Below are positions 1 through 9,186 of a stretch of DNA of 64,000 nt, piece by piece. Both the position numbers and the translations under genes were made by a program. The DNA comes from Lignipirellula cremea. Lineage in GTDB: Bacteria; Planctomycetota; Planctomycetia; Pirellulales; Pirellulaceae. Under the pieces are notes generated by a model, which saw nothing but the letters and a program-made list of their open reading frames with translations, was not told the origin of the DNA and searched no databases. The stretch lies in the NCBI RefSeq assembly GCF_007751035.1, contig NZ_CP036433.1:8537001-8601000 (forward strand), read 5' to 3'. How positions within the stretch are numbered: position 1 is the stretch's first letter; every line of letters begins with the position of its first letter.

Positions 1-1
1 G

Positions 2-559
2 CTGCACCTTCCCGGCGGCGAAGCGCCGACGGCCGAGCATCGGTTGTACCTGGGCGACATCGACTTTACCGGCAGTATCATGCCGCCGCCCGCCGCCGTC
101 GCCCAGGGGAAAGCGGCCGCGTTATCCGATGAAGATCGGCGGACGATCGTCCGCTGGATCGACCTGGGATGCCCAATCGACCTGGCGAACCTGGCCGTTC
201 CCAAAGCGGGCGAGCGGATCGCCTCGGGCTTTCTCGATGACGACCAGCGTCCCACGCTGACGCTGGCGCAACCGGCCCGGATTCAGACGCAGCCGCTGCA
301 GTCGATCCTGATCGGCATGCACGACTATAACTCGGGTCTCGACCTGGACAGCTTCGAAGTGACGGCCGACTTCCCGGTCAACGGCGCCCCCGCCGGCGAG
401 AATCTGGCCAGCCAGTTCCAGTCGCTACCCGGCTACCGCTGGGAGCTAAAGCTCGACCAGCCGCTCGCCCTGCAGCAAGGTAAAGTGGTCGTATTAATCA
501 AAGACCAGCAAGGCAACCAGAGCCAGATCGACCGCGTCTTTACGCAGTCCGGCAAGTAG
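2..559 (+). CDS. C-terminal part of a planctomycete secreted protein (partial)
   Basis: The frame is open from base 2 and stops with TAG at 557-559, so the start lies left of the window. The visible 185 residues contain a segment MPPP..ALSDEDRRTIVRWIDLGCPID. This is the usual end of a cytochrome-c-like or PSCyt-type domain in planctomycete surface proteins, in which cost or threshold of the MPP loop is followed by an x-IxxWIDLG helix. After it comes a roughly 110-residue beta-rich tail (IQTQPLQSILIGMHDYNSGL, then alternating hydrophobic strands) that could be an Ig-like or CARDB-like module. No CxxCH is visible in this part. The exact family is uncertain; proteins with a TolB/PD40 propeller followed by such a tail are common in this phylum, but the propeller would lie outside the window. 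Confidence 0.7.
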   Translation: MHLPGGEAPTAEHRLYLGDIDFTGSIMPPPAAVAQGKAAALSDEDRRTIVRWIDLGCPIDLANLAVPKAGERIASGFLDDDQRPTLTLAQPARIQTQPLQSILIGMHDYNSGLDLDSFEVTADFPVNGAPAGENLASQFQSLPGYRWELKLDQPLALQQGKVVVLIKDQQGNQSQIDRVFTQSGK

Positions 560-1326
560 CGGACGGGTCCCTGTGGTCTGGCCGGGCGATTCGCTTGCGG
601 CGCCCGACCTGGCGACAAGATTTACAAGTACCGCGGAAACGACTCAGTCGCTTCTGAACACGCCTCCTCCACATTTCGCCGAAACAGGTCGTTCGTGAAT
701 GCTTCCGCATCGGGCGACTGGATGGCGGGCCACGCTGCGGTTGGCGCTTCCGAATGCCTGCCGTATCGGGCGAATCTGGAATGGGAAGGGCGTCTTTCCG
801 TCCGGGGCGGGGCGGGCCGAGTCGCCTGGGAAGAACTCACCGAGACGGGTTCGCAGGAGGTCAGGCTGGCGGAGGGTGCGAACAGAATTCGGAGCGCCAG
901 ATTCAGTTGATGACGCATGGTGGGGTTCCTTCATTCAGAATCCAGGAGCAGCCGGCCGACGATTACTGTCGGCGAGCGTCGCCAACAACAGGTCGGCGTC
1001 TGCAAGGGAAGCATCGAATGGCGCCTTAAACGGACGCGGAATCCCAGATAAATTCGGTTTTCATCCAACTTTTCTTCGGCACTGCCTGCCGCGAGGACTC
1101 AAGCCCCAGTGGAAAACGACTGCCGCGTTCCGGCTCGCGATGACAGTCCAGGCTTCCCTCCAGCATGCGGGCGATGCGCCTGGCGAACTGGGAAGGGCGA
1201 AAGCTCCGCCCCGATAGAAAACGGCCTGGTGGACGCAGGTGAAGGGCAACGCGTGATAGCTTGCCCGTAAATCCCAATCAGAAGAAATCGCCGGCTGGCC
1301 TTATCCAGAAGCAGCGCACGGCCAGC
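560..1326. other. gene-free stretch, nothing recognised
   Basis: About 770 bases between the partial first gene and the terminator at 1327. Several open frames up to 172 codons exist on both strands, but they are Arg/Ser/Pro-rich, lack ribosome binding sites and resemble no family known to me, so I treat them as chance frames in GC-rich DNA. It may hold remnants of a decayed gene. Confidence 0.5.
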
Positions 1327-1355
1327 AAAAAGCCCTGGCGGCTCATCGCCAGGGC
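1327..1355 (-). terminator. rho-independent terminator of the hydrolase/LLM pair
   Basis: Inverted repeat GCCCTGGCG (1332-1340) and CGCCAGGGC (1347-1355) with a 6-base loop. Read on the minus strand the 9-bp perfect stem is followed directly by TTTTTGC (A-run at 1327-1331 on the plus strand). It lies 37 bases past the stop of the hydrolase gene at 1393. Confidence 0.85.
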
Positions 1356-1392
1356 GTATCCGTAAAATCCTTGCGGTCTTCGAGAAGCGTCT

Positions 1393-2220
1393 TTACGCGC
1401 CGCAAGAGGTGCTGGCTACCGGGGCGGTCTGCTCCAGGAAGCTGAGCGTGGCGTCGACGAACTCGTTGCACTTCTCGAACGGGACCATGTGGCCGCAGTC
1501 TTCGATGACCTGCAGCTGCGCATGCGGCAGGTGCTGGGCGTAGTACTCGCCGTGGGCCACGGGGATGAGCAGATCTTCGCGGCCCCAGATCACTTGCACC
1601 GGGCAGCCGATCCGACGCAAATGGTTCGGCAGCTTGGGATTGTGCAGGTAGGGGTTCCAGGCCACCCGGGCCGTGGCTTCCCGCGCTCGCAGCCAGAGCA
1701 GGATGCGCGGGTCGTCCAGCGAGTCAGGCATCGCCAGCTTGACCGACGGATGGTCGACGTCGTGAAAGATCAGCTTCCGCAGTTTGTCGAAGTCGTCGAT
1801 GAACAGCTCCGCCATCGGCGACCCCTCGACGCGCAAACCGGCCGCGGCCACGATCACCAGCTTCTGCACCAGCTCCGGCCGGACAATCGCCAGCTCCAGC
1901 CCCAGCCAGGCGCCGAGCGAGAAACCGACGACCGGCACATTCGTCAGGCCAAGCGTTTCCATCAGATCGACGTAGTGCCAGACCATGTCGCCCAGGTCGT
2001 CGATCTCGTCCAACCCTTCCGATAACGCAAAGCCCGGATGGGCCGGCGCGTACACGGTGTAATGCTGGGCCAGCAGATCGTGGAACGGCATCCAGTCCGT
2101 CTCGCCGCCCGCACTGTGCAGATAGAGCAGCGGCGGGCCGTCGCCGCCGCGGGTCAGCTGCGTTTTCTTCCCCGCGACATCGACAAAAATAGTTTCAAAG
2201 GCGACAGTCGAATTTTTCAT
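1393..2220 (-). CDS. alpha/beta fold hydrolase
   Basis: 275 residues, typical for the single-domain alpha/beta hydrolase family (Abhydrolase_1). The oxyanion-region motif LLYLHSAGG is at about residues 31-39 and the nucleophile elbow GFSLGAW has Ser101. The acid lies in the WGREDLLIP segment and the catalytic His in DCGHMVPFE near the C terminus, so the triad looks complete. No signal peptide, so a cytoplasmic enzyme is expected. GGAAG precedes the ATG. It is the second gene of a minus-strand pair behind a luciferase-like monooxygenase (116 bases upstream), and a good terminator follows. Such pairs often act on small hydrophobic esters or ring-cleavage products, but the substrate cannot be read from the sequence. 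Confidence 0.9.
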   Translation of the reverse strand: MKNSTVAFETIFVDVAGKKTQLTRGGDGPPLLYLHSAGGETDWMPFHDLLAQHYTVYAPAHPGFALSEGLDEIDDLGDMVWHYVDLMETLGLTNVPVVGFSLGAWLGLELAIVRPELVQKLVIVAAAGLRVEGSPMAELFIDDFDKLRKLIFHDVDHPSVKLAMPDSLDDPRILLWLRAREATARVAWNPYLHNPKLPNHLRRIGCPVQVIWGREDLLIPVAHGEYYAQHLPHAQLQVIEDCGHMVPFEKCNEFVDATLSFLEQTAPVASTSCGA

Positions 2221-2286
2221 GGCGGAGCTTCCAGAAAGATAAAGAAGCGAACGGGCGAGGTTCCAGTCAGACGACGCAATACAGCA

Positions 2287-2335
2287 TGACGTCCGTCAGT
2301 ACGACCTTCGTCAAGTTGACGTCAGTCGGTACGAC
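2287..2335. repeat. two imperfect 19-bp direct repeats in the intergenic gap
   Basis: TGACGTCCGTCAGTACGAC at 2287-2305 and TGACGTCAGTCGGTACGAC at 2317-2335 differ at 2 of 19 positions and are spaced 30 bases start to start. The second copy contains the palindrome TGACGTCA. They sit between the LLM gene stop (2337) and the hydrolase start (2220) on the minus strand. They could be a processing or protein-binding site, or a short tandem duplication. Confidence 0.6.
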
Positions 2336-2336
2336 G

Positions 2337-3488
2337 TCAGGCGGCGGCGGTCTGGTTTTCCTTGCGCAGGGCCGGCATCACTTCCTCGGCGAACAGCCGC
2401 ATGCTGTTACGCGTCAGGTCGGCCGGCAACGTGCCCAGCTGGAACAGGTGCAGCAGGTTCCCCACGCCCAGGTACTTCGAGTAGTGGCTGATCTTGTCGC
2501 GAACGGTGGCCGGACTGCCGACGATCGCGTAGGCGCCGTCTTCGATTTCTTTCCGCGTTTTCACACTGGTCAGAAACTTCGCCAGCGCTTTGTTGATGCC
2601 GGCGATCGAACGGGCGCTGGTGTAACCGGGGGGGAACACCACCAGCCCTTTGAGCAATTTTTGCGCAAAGAAGAACAGGTGCTGTTCGTACTCTTCCCAG
2701 GCCTGCTCGTCGGTCTCGGCCACATAGGTCGGCAACAGCCAGCCCAGCTGGTTCGGGTCGGCCGTGTAGCCGTATTTCTCGCACGCATCGCGGAACATGT
2801 CGAAGTTGCGTTTGAAAAACTCAATGTGAAAGTAAGGAATTCCCATGTAGGCGTAACGACGCTGGGCGACAAAGTCGATCGTCTCTTTGCTGCCGGCGCC
2901 CGGAATCCAGATGGGCGGATGCGGCTGCTGGATCGGCCGCGGCCAGGGATTGACGTACTTCAGTTTCCAGTGCTTGCCGTAATGCTCGAACGGGCCATCC
3001 TCGGTCCAGGCGCGAATCACCAGGTCAAACGCCTCGTGATACATGCTGCGGGCGAAGGTCGGATTGACCGTAAAGCTGTAATATTCCGGGCCGCCGCCGA
3101 CGACCAGACCGGCAATCAGGCGTCCGCCTGAGATGCAGTCGATCATGGCGAACTCTTCCGCCACCCGGGTGGGCGGGCTGTACAGCGGCAGCGCATTGCC
3201 GACGACAGCGATTTTGACGTTCTTGGTCTGACGGGCCAGGATCGACGCCATCAGATTGGGGCTGGGCATGGTGCCGTAGGCATTCTGGTGGTGTTCGTTC
3301 ACGCAGACGCCGTCGAAACCCAGCTCATCGGCGTAGACCAGCTCGTCCAGATACCGGTTGTAGAGCTCGCCGCCGTGCTTTGGCTCGTACAAGGAGTTAG
3401 GGAGCCAGGTCCAGGCAGATTCGTACTTTTCTTCGAAATCGTCCGGGAGCCGATCCCACGGCATCAGATGAAAGGTAAAGAATTCCAT
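2337..3488 (-). CDS. LLM class flavin-dependent oxidoreductase (luciferase-like)
   Basis: 383 residues from ATG 3488, chosen because GGAAGG lies about 10 bases upstream and the protein then opens with the family-typical MEFFTFHLMPWDRLP. Family hallmarks are visible along a TIM-barrel pattern: FDGVCVNEHHQ, AVVGNALPLYSPPTRVAEEFAMID, GRLIAGLVVGG, PHPPIWIPGAGSKETI and a C-terminal YAIVGSPATVRDKI segment. These enzymes use reduced FMN (or F420 in some branches) with oxygen to oxidise small organics. It heads a two-gene minus-strand unit with an alpha/beta hydrolase, suggesting a short catabolic step. A longer in-frame start at 3575 would overlap upstream regulatory DNA and is less likely. Confidence 0.92.
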   Translation of the reverse strand: MEFFTFHLMPWDRLPDDFEEKYESAWTWLPNSLYEPKHGGELYNRYLDELVYADELGFDGVCVNEHHQNAYGTMPSPNLMASILARQTKNVKIAVVGNALPLYSPPTRVAEEFAMIDCISGGRLIAGLVVGGGPEYYSFTVNPTFARSMYHEAFDLVIRAWTEDGPFEHYGKHWKLKYVNPWPRPIQQPHPPIWIPGAGSKETIDFVAQRRYAYMGIPYFHIEFFKRNFDMFRDACEKYGYTADPNQLGWLLPTYVAETDEQAWEEYEQHLFFFAQKLLKGLVVFPPGYTSARSIAGINKALAKFLTSVKTRKEIEDGAYAIVGSPATVRDKISHYSKYLGVGNLLHLFQLGTLPADLTRNSMRLFAEEVMPALRKENQTAAA

Positions 3489-3748
3489 CGGGTCAAACCT
3501 TCCGCTTGGGGCATGCTTCTTCGAGCCGAGTCGGCCGGGTAGTGTGTCAAAACGTCGTTGGACGGACAAGATCAACTGGCGCGGACGAAAGCAAAAAGCC
3601 GATAAAAAATTCCGTCTCGGTAAATTACAATGTTTTTGCCGGATTGGCGAACTATAACCAGGATACCAGGCGAACGTTCGCCAGGATGGCCCTTTCCTTG
3701 CCCGCCGAGTCGCTTTTTCTCGACCCTTCAGCGGATAGCTTAGACCTT

Positions 3749-4906
3749 ATGTCGACCATGACTCCCGCATCTTCCGCCGTTTCGAAACCGAAAAAACAGA
3801 AAACGAACGCCTACCCGTTCTATTCCCCCCGCTTCTGGCACGGTATGGAACTGGGTCCCTGGCTGAAGTTGTGCGTGCGGCATCACTTTCGCGTGCACCT
3901 GTTTCGCTGGCCGATGGCTGCGCTCATTACGCCGACGGCGATGATGAATTCGTCGATGTCGTTCCTGCAGCGGGCCATGTACGGCAAACAGATCGCCGAA
4001 ACCCCGCTGGAAGAGCCGCCGGTGTTTATCGTCGGCCACTGGCGCAGCGGGACCACCCACCTGCACGAACTACTCTGTTGCGACGAGCGGTTTGCCTGGC
4101 CCAGCACGTATGAGTGCTTTGCGCCGCACCATTTTCTGGTGTCGGAATCATGGCTGCCGAAAATGCTCTGGTGGCTGCTGCCCAGCAAACGTCCCATGGA
4201 TAACATGGCCGCCGGTTTTGAACGCCCCCAGGAAGATGAGTTCGCCCTGGTCGCGCTCGGCGCTCCCACGCCGTACACGCGCATGGCGTTCCCCAACGAG
4301 CCGCCCGAATATACCGAGTTGCTCGACATGGTTGACGTGCCAGAGCCCGTCATGCAGTCGTTCCAGCAGGCGGTGCGGCAGTTCCTGCAGGCGCTCACCC
4401 TGCGGAAGAAGAAGCGGCTGATGCTCAAGTCGCCGCCGCATACGGGCCGCGTCGGCGTGCTGGCGGAAATGTTCCCTGGCGCCCGGTTTGTGCACATCTC
4501 GCGCGATCCAATGTCGCTGTTCCCGTCGACGATGCGGTTATGGCAATCGCTCGATGCGGCCCAGTCGCTGCAGGCGCCCAGCCATGCGGATCTGGAAGAG
4601 ATGGTCTTCAGCTGGCTGGAAAAAATGTACGCCGGCTTTGAAGCCCAGCGGAAGACGATCGACCCGGCCCATCTGTACGATCTGCGTTACGAAGATCTGG
4701 TGCGGGATCCGATCGGCGAAGTACGCGCCATTTACGAGCGTCTGGAACTGGGCGACTTCGAGGCGATGCGGCCGCAACTGGAAGCGTATCTGGCGACCCA
4801 GAAAAGCTACTCGCCCAACAAGCACGAGCTGGAGCCCGAACTACGCGAAAAGATCCGCGCCCGCTGGGGCGGCTACATGGAACGATACGGCTACACGGAT
4901 GAGTAA
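3749..4906 (+). CDS. sulfotransferase family protein
   Basis: 385 residues from ATG 3749. In-frame starts at 3686 (ATG) and 3506 would add N-terminal residues that resemble nothing. The PAPS-binding 5' loop is VGHWRSGTTHL (about residues 95-105), and the 3'-phosphate motif region is FVHISRDPMSLFPS. The stretch HTGRVGVLAEMFPGARF precedes it and LYDLRYEDLVRDP follows, all typical of the Sulfotransfer_3 (PF13469) branch. The enzyme would move sulfate from PAPS to a hydroxyl or amino group of an unknown acceptor. No secretion signal is visible. It is divergent from the LLM gene and convergent with the YjfB-like gene. It fits the sulfate-ester theme of the window, but a partner gene is not evident. 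Confidence 0.88.
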   Translation: MSTMTPASSAVSKPKKQKTNAYPFYSPRFWHGMELGPWLKLCVRHHFRVHLFRWPMAALITPTAMMNSSMSFLQRAMYGKQIAETPLEEPPVFIVGHWRSGTTHLHELLCCDERFAWPSTYECFAPHHFLVSESWLPKMLWWLLPSKRPMDNMAAGFERPQEDEFALVALGAPTPYTRMAFPNEPPEYTELLDMVDVPEPVMQSFQQAVRQFLQALTLRKKKRLMLKSPPHTGRVGVLAEMFPGARFVHISRDPMSLFPSTMRLWQSLDAAQSLQAPSHADLEEMVFSWLEKMYAGFEAQRKTIDPAHLYDLRYEDLVRDPIGEVRAIYERLELGDFEAMRPQLEAYLATQKSYSPNKHELEPELREKIRARWGGYMERYGYTDE

Positions 4907-4941
4907 GAAACGCGAGAAGAATTGCTGCCGGAATGGCGAGC

Positions 4942-4963
4942 GTCGTTTTGAGTAAAAAACGAC
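4942..4963. terminator. hairpin between convergent genes
   Basis: GTCGTTTT (4942-4949), loop GAGTAA, AAAACGAC (4956-4963): a perfect 8-bp stem 36 bases past the sulfotransferase stop and before the stop of the convergent small gene at 5026. The stem has T/A runs but no free U-tract, so it may act as a weak bidirectional terminator. Confidence 0.4.
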
Positions 4964-5025
4964 CCGCCTTCAAAGTCCGACCGCAGCGGATCGCGTCTCC
5001 CTGAAGCCGGGCCGCCTGCTGCTCT

Positions 5026-5235
5026 TTACCCGTGCGTGTCGAGCTTGCGGCCCACGTTCGGGTCGCTGCTGGGGCTGCTGATCTGGCCGGCGGCCTGGAG
5101 CAGTTCCACAATCGCGGCGCCTTGCTGCTGGGCCGCATCCTGCTGTTTACCCAGCACAGCGACGCCAATTTGCGAACTCAGCGCTTGCTGCTGCGCCTGA
5201 ATGACCGACGCGACGGGACCGGGAATCGCACTCAT
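5026..5235 (-). CDS. putative motility protein, YjfB-like (69 aa)
   Basis: 69 residues, starting ATG 5235 with TGGAGC about 8 bases upstream. The sequence has a helical core, AVLGKQQDAAQQQGAAIVEL, rich in Gln/Ala, which matches the pattern of the YjfB family (PF14070, annotated as putative motility protein: a short helix, VL.K...Q..QA..LL.ML). A polar tail SSPSSDPNVGRKLDTHG follows. The biochemical role of the family is unknown; in other bacteria members are found with flagellar genes. No flagellar genes are nearby here, so the assignment rests on sequence pattern alone. Confidence 0.65.
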   Translation of the reverse strand: MSAIPGPVASVIQAQQQALSSQIGVAVLGKQQDAAQQQGAAIVELLQAAGQISSPSSDPNVGRKLDTHG

Positions 5236-5518
5236 AACAACAGCTCCAAAACCAGAAAGACCATCACCATCAGTCTTTCTCGGCAGCCCGCCCTTTTATC
5301 TCCCCCCAAAACCCGCCAACCCGGCAGCAAGTCCCCGACCACCGAACAACTTTACCGGTTAATCGGATTCTCCAACCTCAGGAAGAAGAGGAAGTAGCAT
5401 GCGATGCCGTCCCCGCATGAGCGCCGCCCTGCCCTTCTCAAGCACTAAACCTGTCTTCTCTTCTTCTCTTCTTCTCTGCGGTGAATCCTCTTCTCTTCGA
5501 TTCCGGGCGTTGCCTTGC
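5236..5518. other. intergenic stretch with TCTTC-rich repeat patch
   Basis: Between the YjfB-like gene and the exo-lyase-like gene. It contains a pyrimidine-rich tract built of TCTTCTCTTCT units around 5455-5475 and then GCGGTGAATCCTCTT (5478-5492). The latter recurs on the other side of the neighbouring gene. No gene is supported. Confidence 0.6.
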
Positions 5519-8500
5519 TTACTCCGGCTGCGACAAGGTCGGTACGCGCGGCTCGCTGGCGAAGGTGCGGAACGAGGGCGAAAGGTAAGGCGGCACCCCC
5601 TCCATTGCGGTCAGACAGTATCCCGATCCGGCGATGCACCAGGTTTTGCCGCGGTGCTGGGGCGGCACGTCGATCCGCACCACGTTAGGGCGCGTCTCTA
5701 AGCCGCAGCGGATCGGCGCGACCGGATCGGCGTCGGGGTTCAAAATGGCGCCGGCCGCCAGCTCCAGCTTGTTATCAAAGCGATCCCGCGTGTAGCCAGG
5801 CAGGAAGCTGAGTTCAAAATGCTCCGTCTCCTGCGGTACATAGAAGTACTGGAATCCGGCCAACCGCATGGTCGATTCCGCACCGACTTTCAGCCAGATC
5901 TTTCGGTCCGGCGGCAACAGGGGAACCGGCTGCAGCAGGGTGCCGTCGTAAGTCACGGTGTAAAAGCCAGGTGCATTCTTTTCGTCCAGCACCACCCGCC
6001 GCGAGGCCAGTTCGTACAGGCTGTCCTGACTGGTCAGCGGCTGCGATTCGATCACCACCTGACGGTACTTGTTGACCGTAAACTCGCGGTCTTCGATCTG
6101 CACTTTGTCGCCGGGATTTACCTTTGGCGGCCATGTTTTTCGCAATGCAGTCGGGCCTTCGCGCGAACTCCCCTGGATCACGCGCCAGTAGCCAGGACGA
6201 AAGAACTCGCTGACAATCGAACCGCTGGGGGCCGTGACGCGAAAGTTCACGCCGCGGGGATCCTGCTGGATGCTGCCCACCCACAGGGGAGTCGGCCGGC
6301 CGCCTTCGTGATGAATCACGGCCGTGATGCGGGCCTGATCCTGATCGGGCCAGGGAAAGGTCCCGCCAAAATAGTCGGCGACCAGACTCCGTGAGAAGGT
6401 CGGCGGCGACATCACATTCCAGCCGACCCAGTACGGCCACTCCTCGGGCTGGAAATCGGCCAGCGTCGTCTCTGTCGAACGGGCCGCGGCCAGCGACAGC
6501 AGTTCCGCCGTGACGCCGTCGGTCCAGCTCTTCCAGAAACGCCCGATCACGCCGTCGTTTTCGTCGTCCCGCACCGCCGTAGTCAGCGAGTTGCGCAGAA
6601 TCGTGCGGGCGCAACGCGTGGCGTAGTCGCGATCCCCCGTCATGTACCAGGCGTAACTGTCAAGATAAAGGCGTCCGCCGCCGCGGTTCTCAACCCAGTC
6701 CAGCAGATAGTCACGCGCCCCCGGATCGTGGGTCAGCTCCCAGTACCGCTGCAGCCACGGCGTCCAGTCGAGCAGATCGTCGTGCTGGTCGGCAGGCGTC
6801 GCCATGATCCGTTCCGCATGATGCCGCAGCTTCTCGCCCACCTTGGGATTCCAGGTCGCCTGGTAGTACTCCACCAGCGTATCCGATTGACCCGCGGCGC
6901 CGCGGCCGATGTTCTGGGCGGCGGTCCGCGTGATGTAATCGCCGTGCTCTTGCGCCACATCCCACGCCCGGCGATTGCCGGTGAAGTAGTAGTCGTACAG
7001 CATGTAATCCAGGCAGGCGTTATAAGAACCGCCGTCGCCGCAGTGCCAGTGGACGACCCCTTTGTAGTCGCACAGACCGCCCACCTCTTTGCGGGCGCTG
7101 TCGGTCGGCTGCTGCTCCAGCGAGGTGAAGAACGCATTGGTCCAGTGGCAGTGGTCCACATCGATCAGATGCTGCGTTTCGCGACGGGCGTGCTGCAGGA
7201 TCTCCTGGTCGCCGCTCCGCCAGGCCAGCCACCACGCCACCCGGGCGTTGTTGTAATGCGTCGCTCCCCACAGCCGGCGGTAGTCGGGCCAGACCATGCC
7301 GTGTTTCGTGACGAACATCATCTGCACGTCGCCGTAGTTCCACATGCCGAAACTGCCGAACGCATCCTTGCTGCGAATGATCCATTTCATGCTGTTGTTG
7401 AAACGGTGTTCGATCAGCGGATACTTTTCGGGATCGGCCGCCGGGATAGGGCCAAAGACTTTCGTCGCGGCGATCGCTTCCGCACCAGGCAGCATCTGGC
7501 CGTTCGCCTGGAACACGGCCGCGCGGTCGGGAAAGTCCTGCTCCGCATCGAAGTTGATCAGCAGCTCGTGCGTTTTGGCGATGCCGATCGCGTTGGCCAG
7601 ATACATTTTCGGGGCATAGCCGCCCGCATGCAGGGCCTTGAACTGGCGTGCGTCTTTCAGTGCCTGGGGCACGCGGAAGTCGAGCTGGCTGCCCGAATGG
7701 ACGAAGGGCAACCGCCAGGCATTGTCATCGCTGAGCGTTTCGCTCGTCTCCATGCGCGGGGCGCCGTGCTTCGGCCAGAAATGAACGGCCAGTTGCCCGG
7801 CGGCCGGATCGGCTTCCAGTTCCAGCGGAAAGTTCTGCCAGAAATCGCGAACGGCCAGACCCAGCTTTCCGGCCCGGACCCAGCCCTCGGCGGCCTCGCC
7901 CTGGACTTGCGTTTTGTTCCCAGCGACCAAGTCGAATGCGTCCCACGACTTCTGCAGCAGATGCACGGGCTCGGTGAACGTTTCGTCGACGCCGCCGAAC
8001 TGCACGGTCGTCTTGCCGGGAGCCAGCGGCAAGCGGAAGCCGATATCGCCGTACGTCGTCTTCTCCGAATCCTCCGTCAGCACAAAGGTGTGCTGCAGGC
8101 GCACATCGGGCTGGCCGGCGGCGACATCGATGCGCGTCACGAACCGACAGAAGCCGCCCTGCGGCCTGGCCTGCGGCTCGCCGGCCGGAACGGCGACCTC
8201 TGCGTCGGGATTCACAAACCAGCCCTCCGCGCGAATCACAGCGGCCTGGGGTCCTTGCATCTCCACGCGCAGTTCGGCGGTGGCATCGAGGGCGGCGCAG
8301 AACTCGCGACCTTGCCCGTCGACCAGATACGCGCCGGACTGGCTGCCGGAAACGATCACCGGCTTCCCATCGACCTCAACGGACTGGAACAGATTCAACC
8401 CTTGCGGCGAGCCCGGTTTGGAAATCACGAACCGGAGGCGACCATTGTCGACCGTGATCGTTTGGGCCGTTTCCTCGATGCGCAAGAGACGTTCGGTATC

Positions 8501-8953
8501 CGCCGGCATGGCTCGCTTCAAACGGTATTCGAGCGACTCGCCTTTCGCCGCCGCATCGACAAAATCGACGCCCAGCCACTTCACAGCCTGGCCGAACTCG
8601 CTGTCCGGCGGCCCCCAGGTCGCCAGCACTTCGGTCTGTACGGGAATCTCCCGTTCCCCGCAAAAGAGCGCCAGCTGCTCCCCCGTTTTCAACGCCCCCA
8701 GGCCCAGCGGCACGCCGGTGCGGAAATGCCAGGTCTTCACATCCGCCGGCGCCGGAGCCGTCACCTGCAAGGGAATCCCCTCGGCCGGAAAGACGGACTT
8801 CGGCTTTTCTCGCAACGTGTCGAGAACTGCTGCTCCAATTTCCCGGAGTTGTGGCGGCTCCGCGCGCAAGCAAGGGACGTCGGCTGGCGTCAGGCAGGGG
8901 AAGAGAACAAGCAGGATTGCTAGCAACGGAGGAAAAGGACGGAGGTCGGGCAT
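5519..8953 (-). CDS. exo-rhamnogalacturonan lyase family protein (PcRGLX/YetA-like)
   Basis: 1144 residues from ATG 8953, chosen because it is followed by a good signal peptide (MPDLRPFPPLLAILLVLFP...). A GTG start at 9061 would place 36 odd residues before it. The N-terminal domain has the RIFT-barrel motif GVPLGLGALKTGEQL...VKWLGVDFVDA expected of the PcRGLX_1st domain. The middle region is (alpha/alpha)6-like: AIGIAKTHELLINFD, GSFGMWNYGDVQM, THYNNARVAWWLAWRSGD, HCHW, HWHCGDGGSYNACLDYMLYD. C-terminal beta-rich segments follow. Members degrade or bind rhamnogalacturonan-type pectin outside the cytoplasm; many planctomycete homologues are uncharacterised, so substrate specificity is inference. 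The gene stands alone, with GCGGTGAATCCTCTT repeats on both sides. Confidence 0.85.
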   Translation of the reverse strand: MPDLRPFPPLLAILLVLFPCLTPADVPCLRAEPPQLREIGAAVLDTLREKPKSVFPAEGIPLQVTAPAPADVKTWHFRTGVPLGLGALKTGEQLALFCGEREIPVQTEVLATWGPPDSEFGQAVKWLGVDFVDAAAKGESLEYRLKRAMPADTERLLRIEETAQTITVDNGRLRFVISKPGSPQGLNLFQSVEVDGKPVIVSGSQSGAYLVDGQGREFCAALDATAELRVEMQGPQAAVIRAEGWFVNPDAEVAVPAGEPQARPQGGFCRFVTRIDVAAGQPDVRLQHTFVLTEDSEKTTYGDIGFRLPLAPGKTTVQFGGVDETFTEPVHLLQKSWDAFDLVAGNKTQVQGEAAEGWVRAGKLGLAVRDFWQNFPLELEADPAAGQLAVHFWPKHGAPRMETSETLSDDNAWRLPFVHSGSQLDFRVPQALKDARQFKALHAGGYAPKMYLANAIGIAKTHELLINFDAEQDFPDRAAVFQANGQMLPGAEAIAATKVFGPIPAADPEKYPLIEHRFNNSMKWIIRSKDAFGSFGMWNYGDVQMMFVTKHGMVWPDYRRLWGATHYNNARVAWWLAWRSGDQEILQHARRETQHLIDVDHCHWTNAFFTSLEQQPTDSARKEVGGLCDYKGVVHWHCGDGGSYNACLDYMLYDYYFTGNRRAWDVAQEHGDYITRTAAQNIGRGAAGQSDTLVEYYQATWNPKVGEKLRHHAERIMATPADQHDDLLDWTPWLQRYWELTHDPGARDYLLDWVENRGGGRLYLDSYAWYMTGDRDYATRCARTILRNSLTTAVRDDENDGVIGRFWKSWTDGVTAELLSLAAARSTETTLADFQPEEWPYWVGWNVMSPPTFSRSLVADYFGGTFPWPDQDQARITAVIHHEGGRPTPLWVGSIQQDPRGVNFRVTAPSGSIVSEFFRPGYWRVIQGSSREGPTALRKTWPPKVNPGDKVQIEDREFTVNKYRQVVIESQPLTSQDSLYELASRRVVLDEKNAPGFYTVTYDGTLLQPVPLLPPDRKIWLKVGAESTMRLAGFQYFYVPQETEHFELSFLPGYTRDRFDNKLELAAGAILNPDADPVAPIRCGLETRPNVVRIDVPPQHRGKTWCIAGSGYCLTAMEGVPPYLSPSFRTFASEPRVPTLSQPE

Positions 8954-9186
8954 CGGAGCTGGCTTTCCCCGTTCACCAGGCAGAGGCCGCCGGATTCCAC
9001 GGCAGGCAGCGCACCGGCAAACACGAAGTTCGTGCAACAAGTGATGGCTATACGTAAACAAGAGACAGGCCGATCCCGCCTCAAGCGTTCGCCATCATAC
9101 CGCCCATTAGCGGCACACGCACGAAACTTTTTTCTGTTCCGCAGGGCAACAAGACAGAAAATATTCCCCGCATGTCAGAAAGCAGA

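Noticed and set aside
6728-8923. A 731-codon plus-strand open frame opposite the exo-lyase gene
   Set aside because: Composition is that of a complementary-strand shadow in GC-rich DNA; the minus-strand protein has a signal peptide and family motifs.
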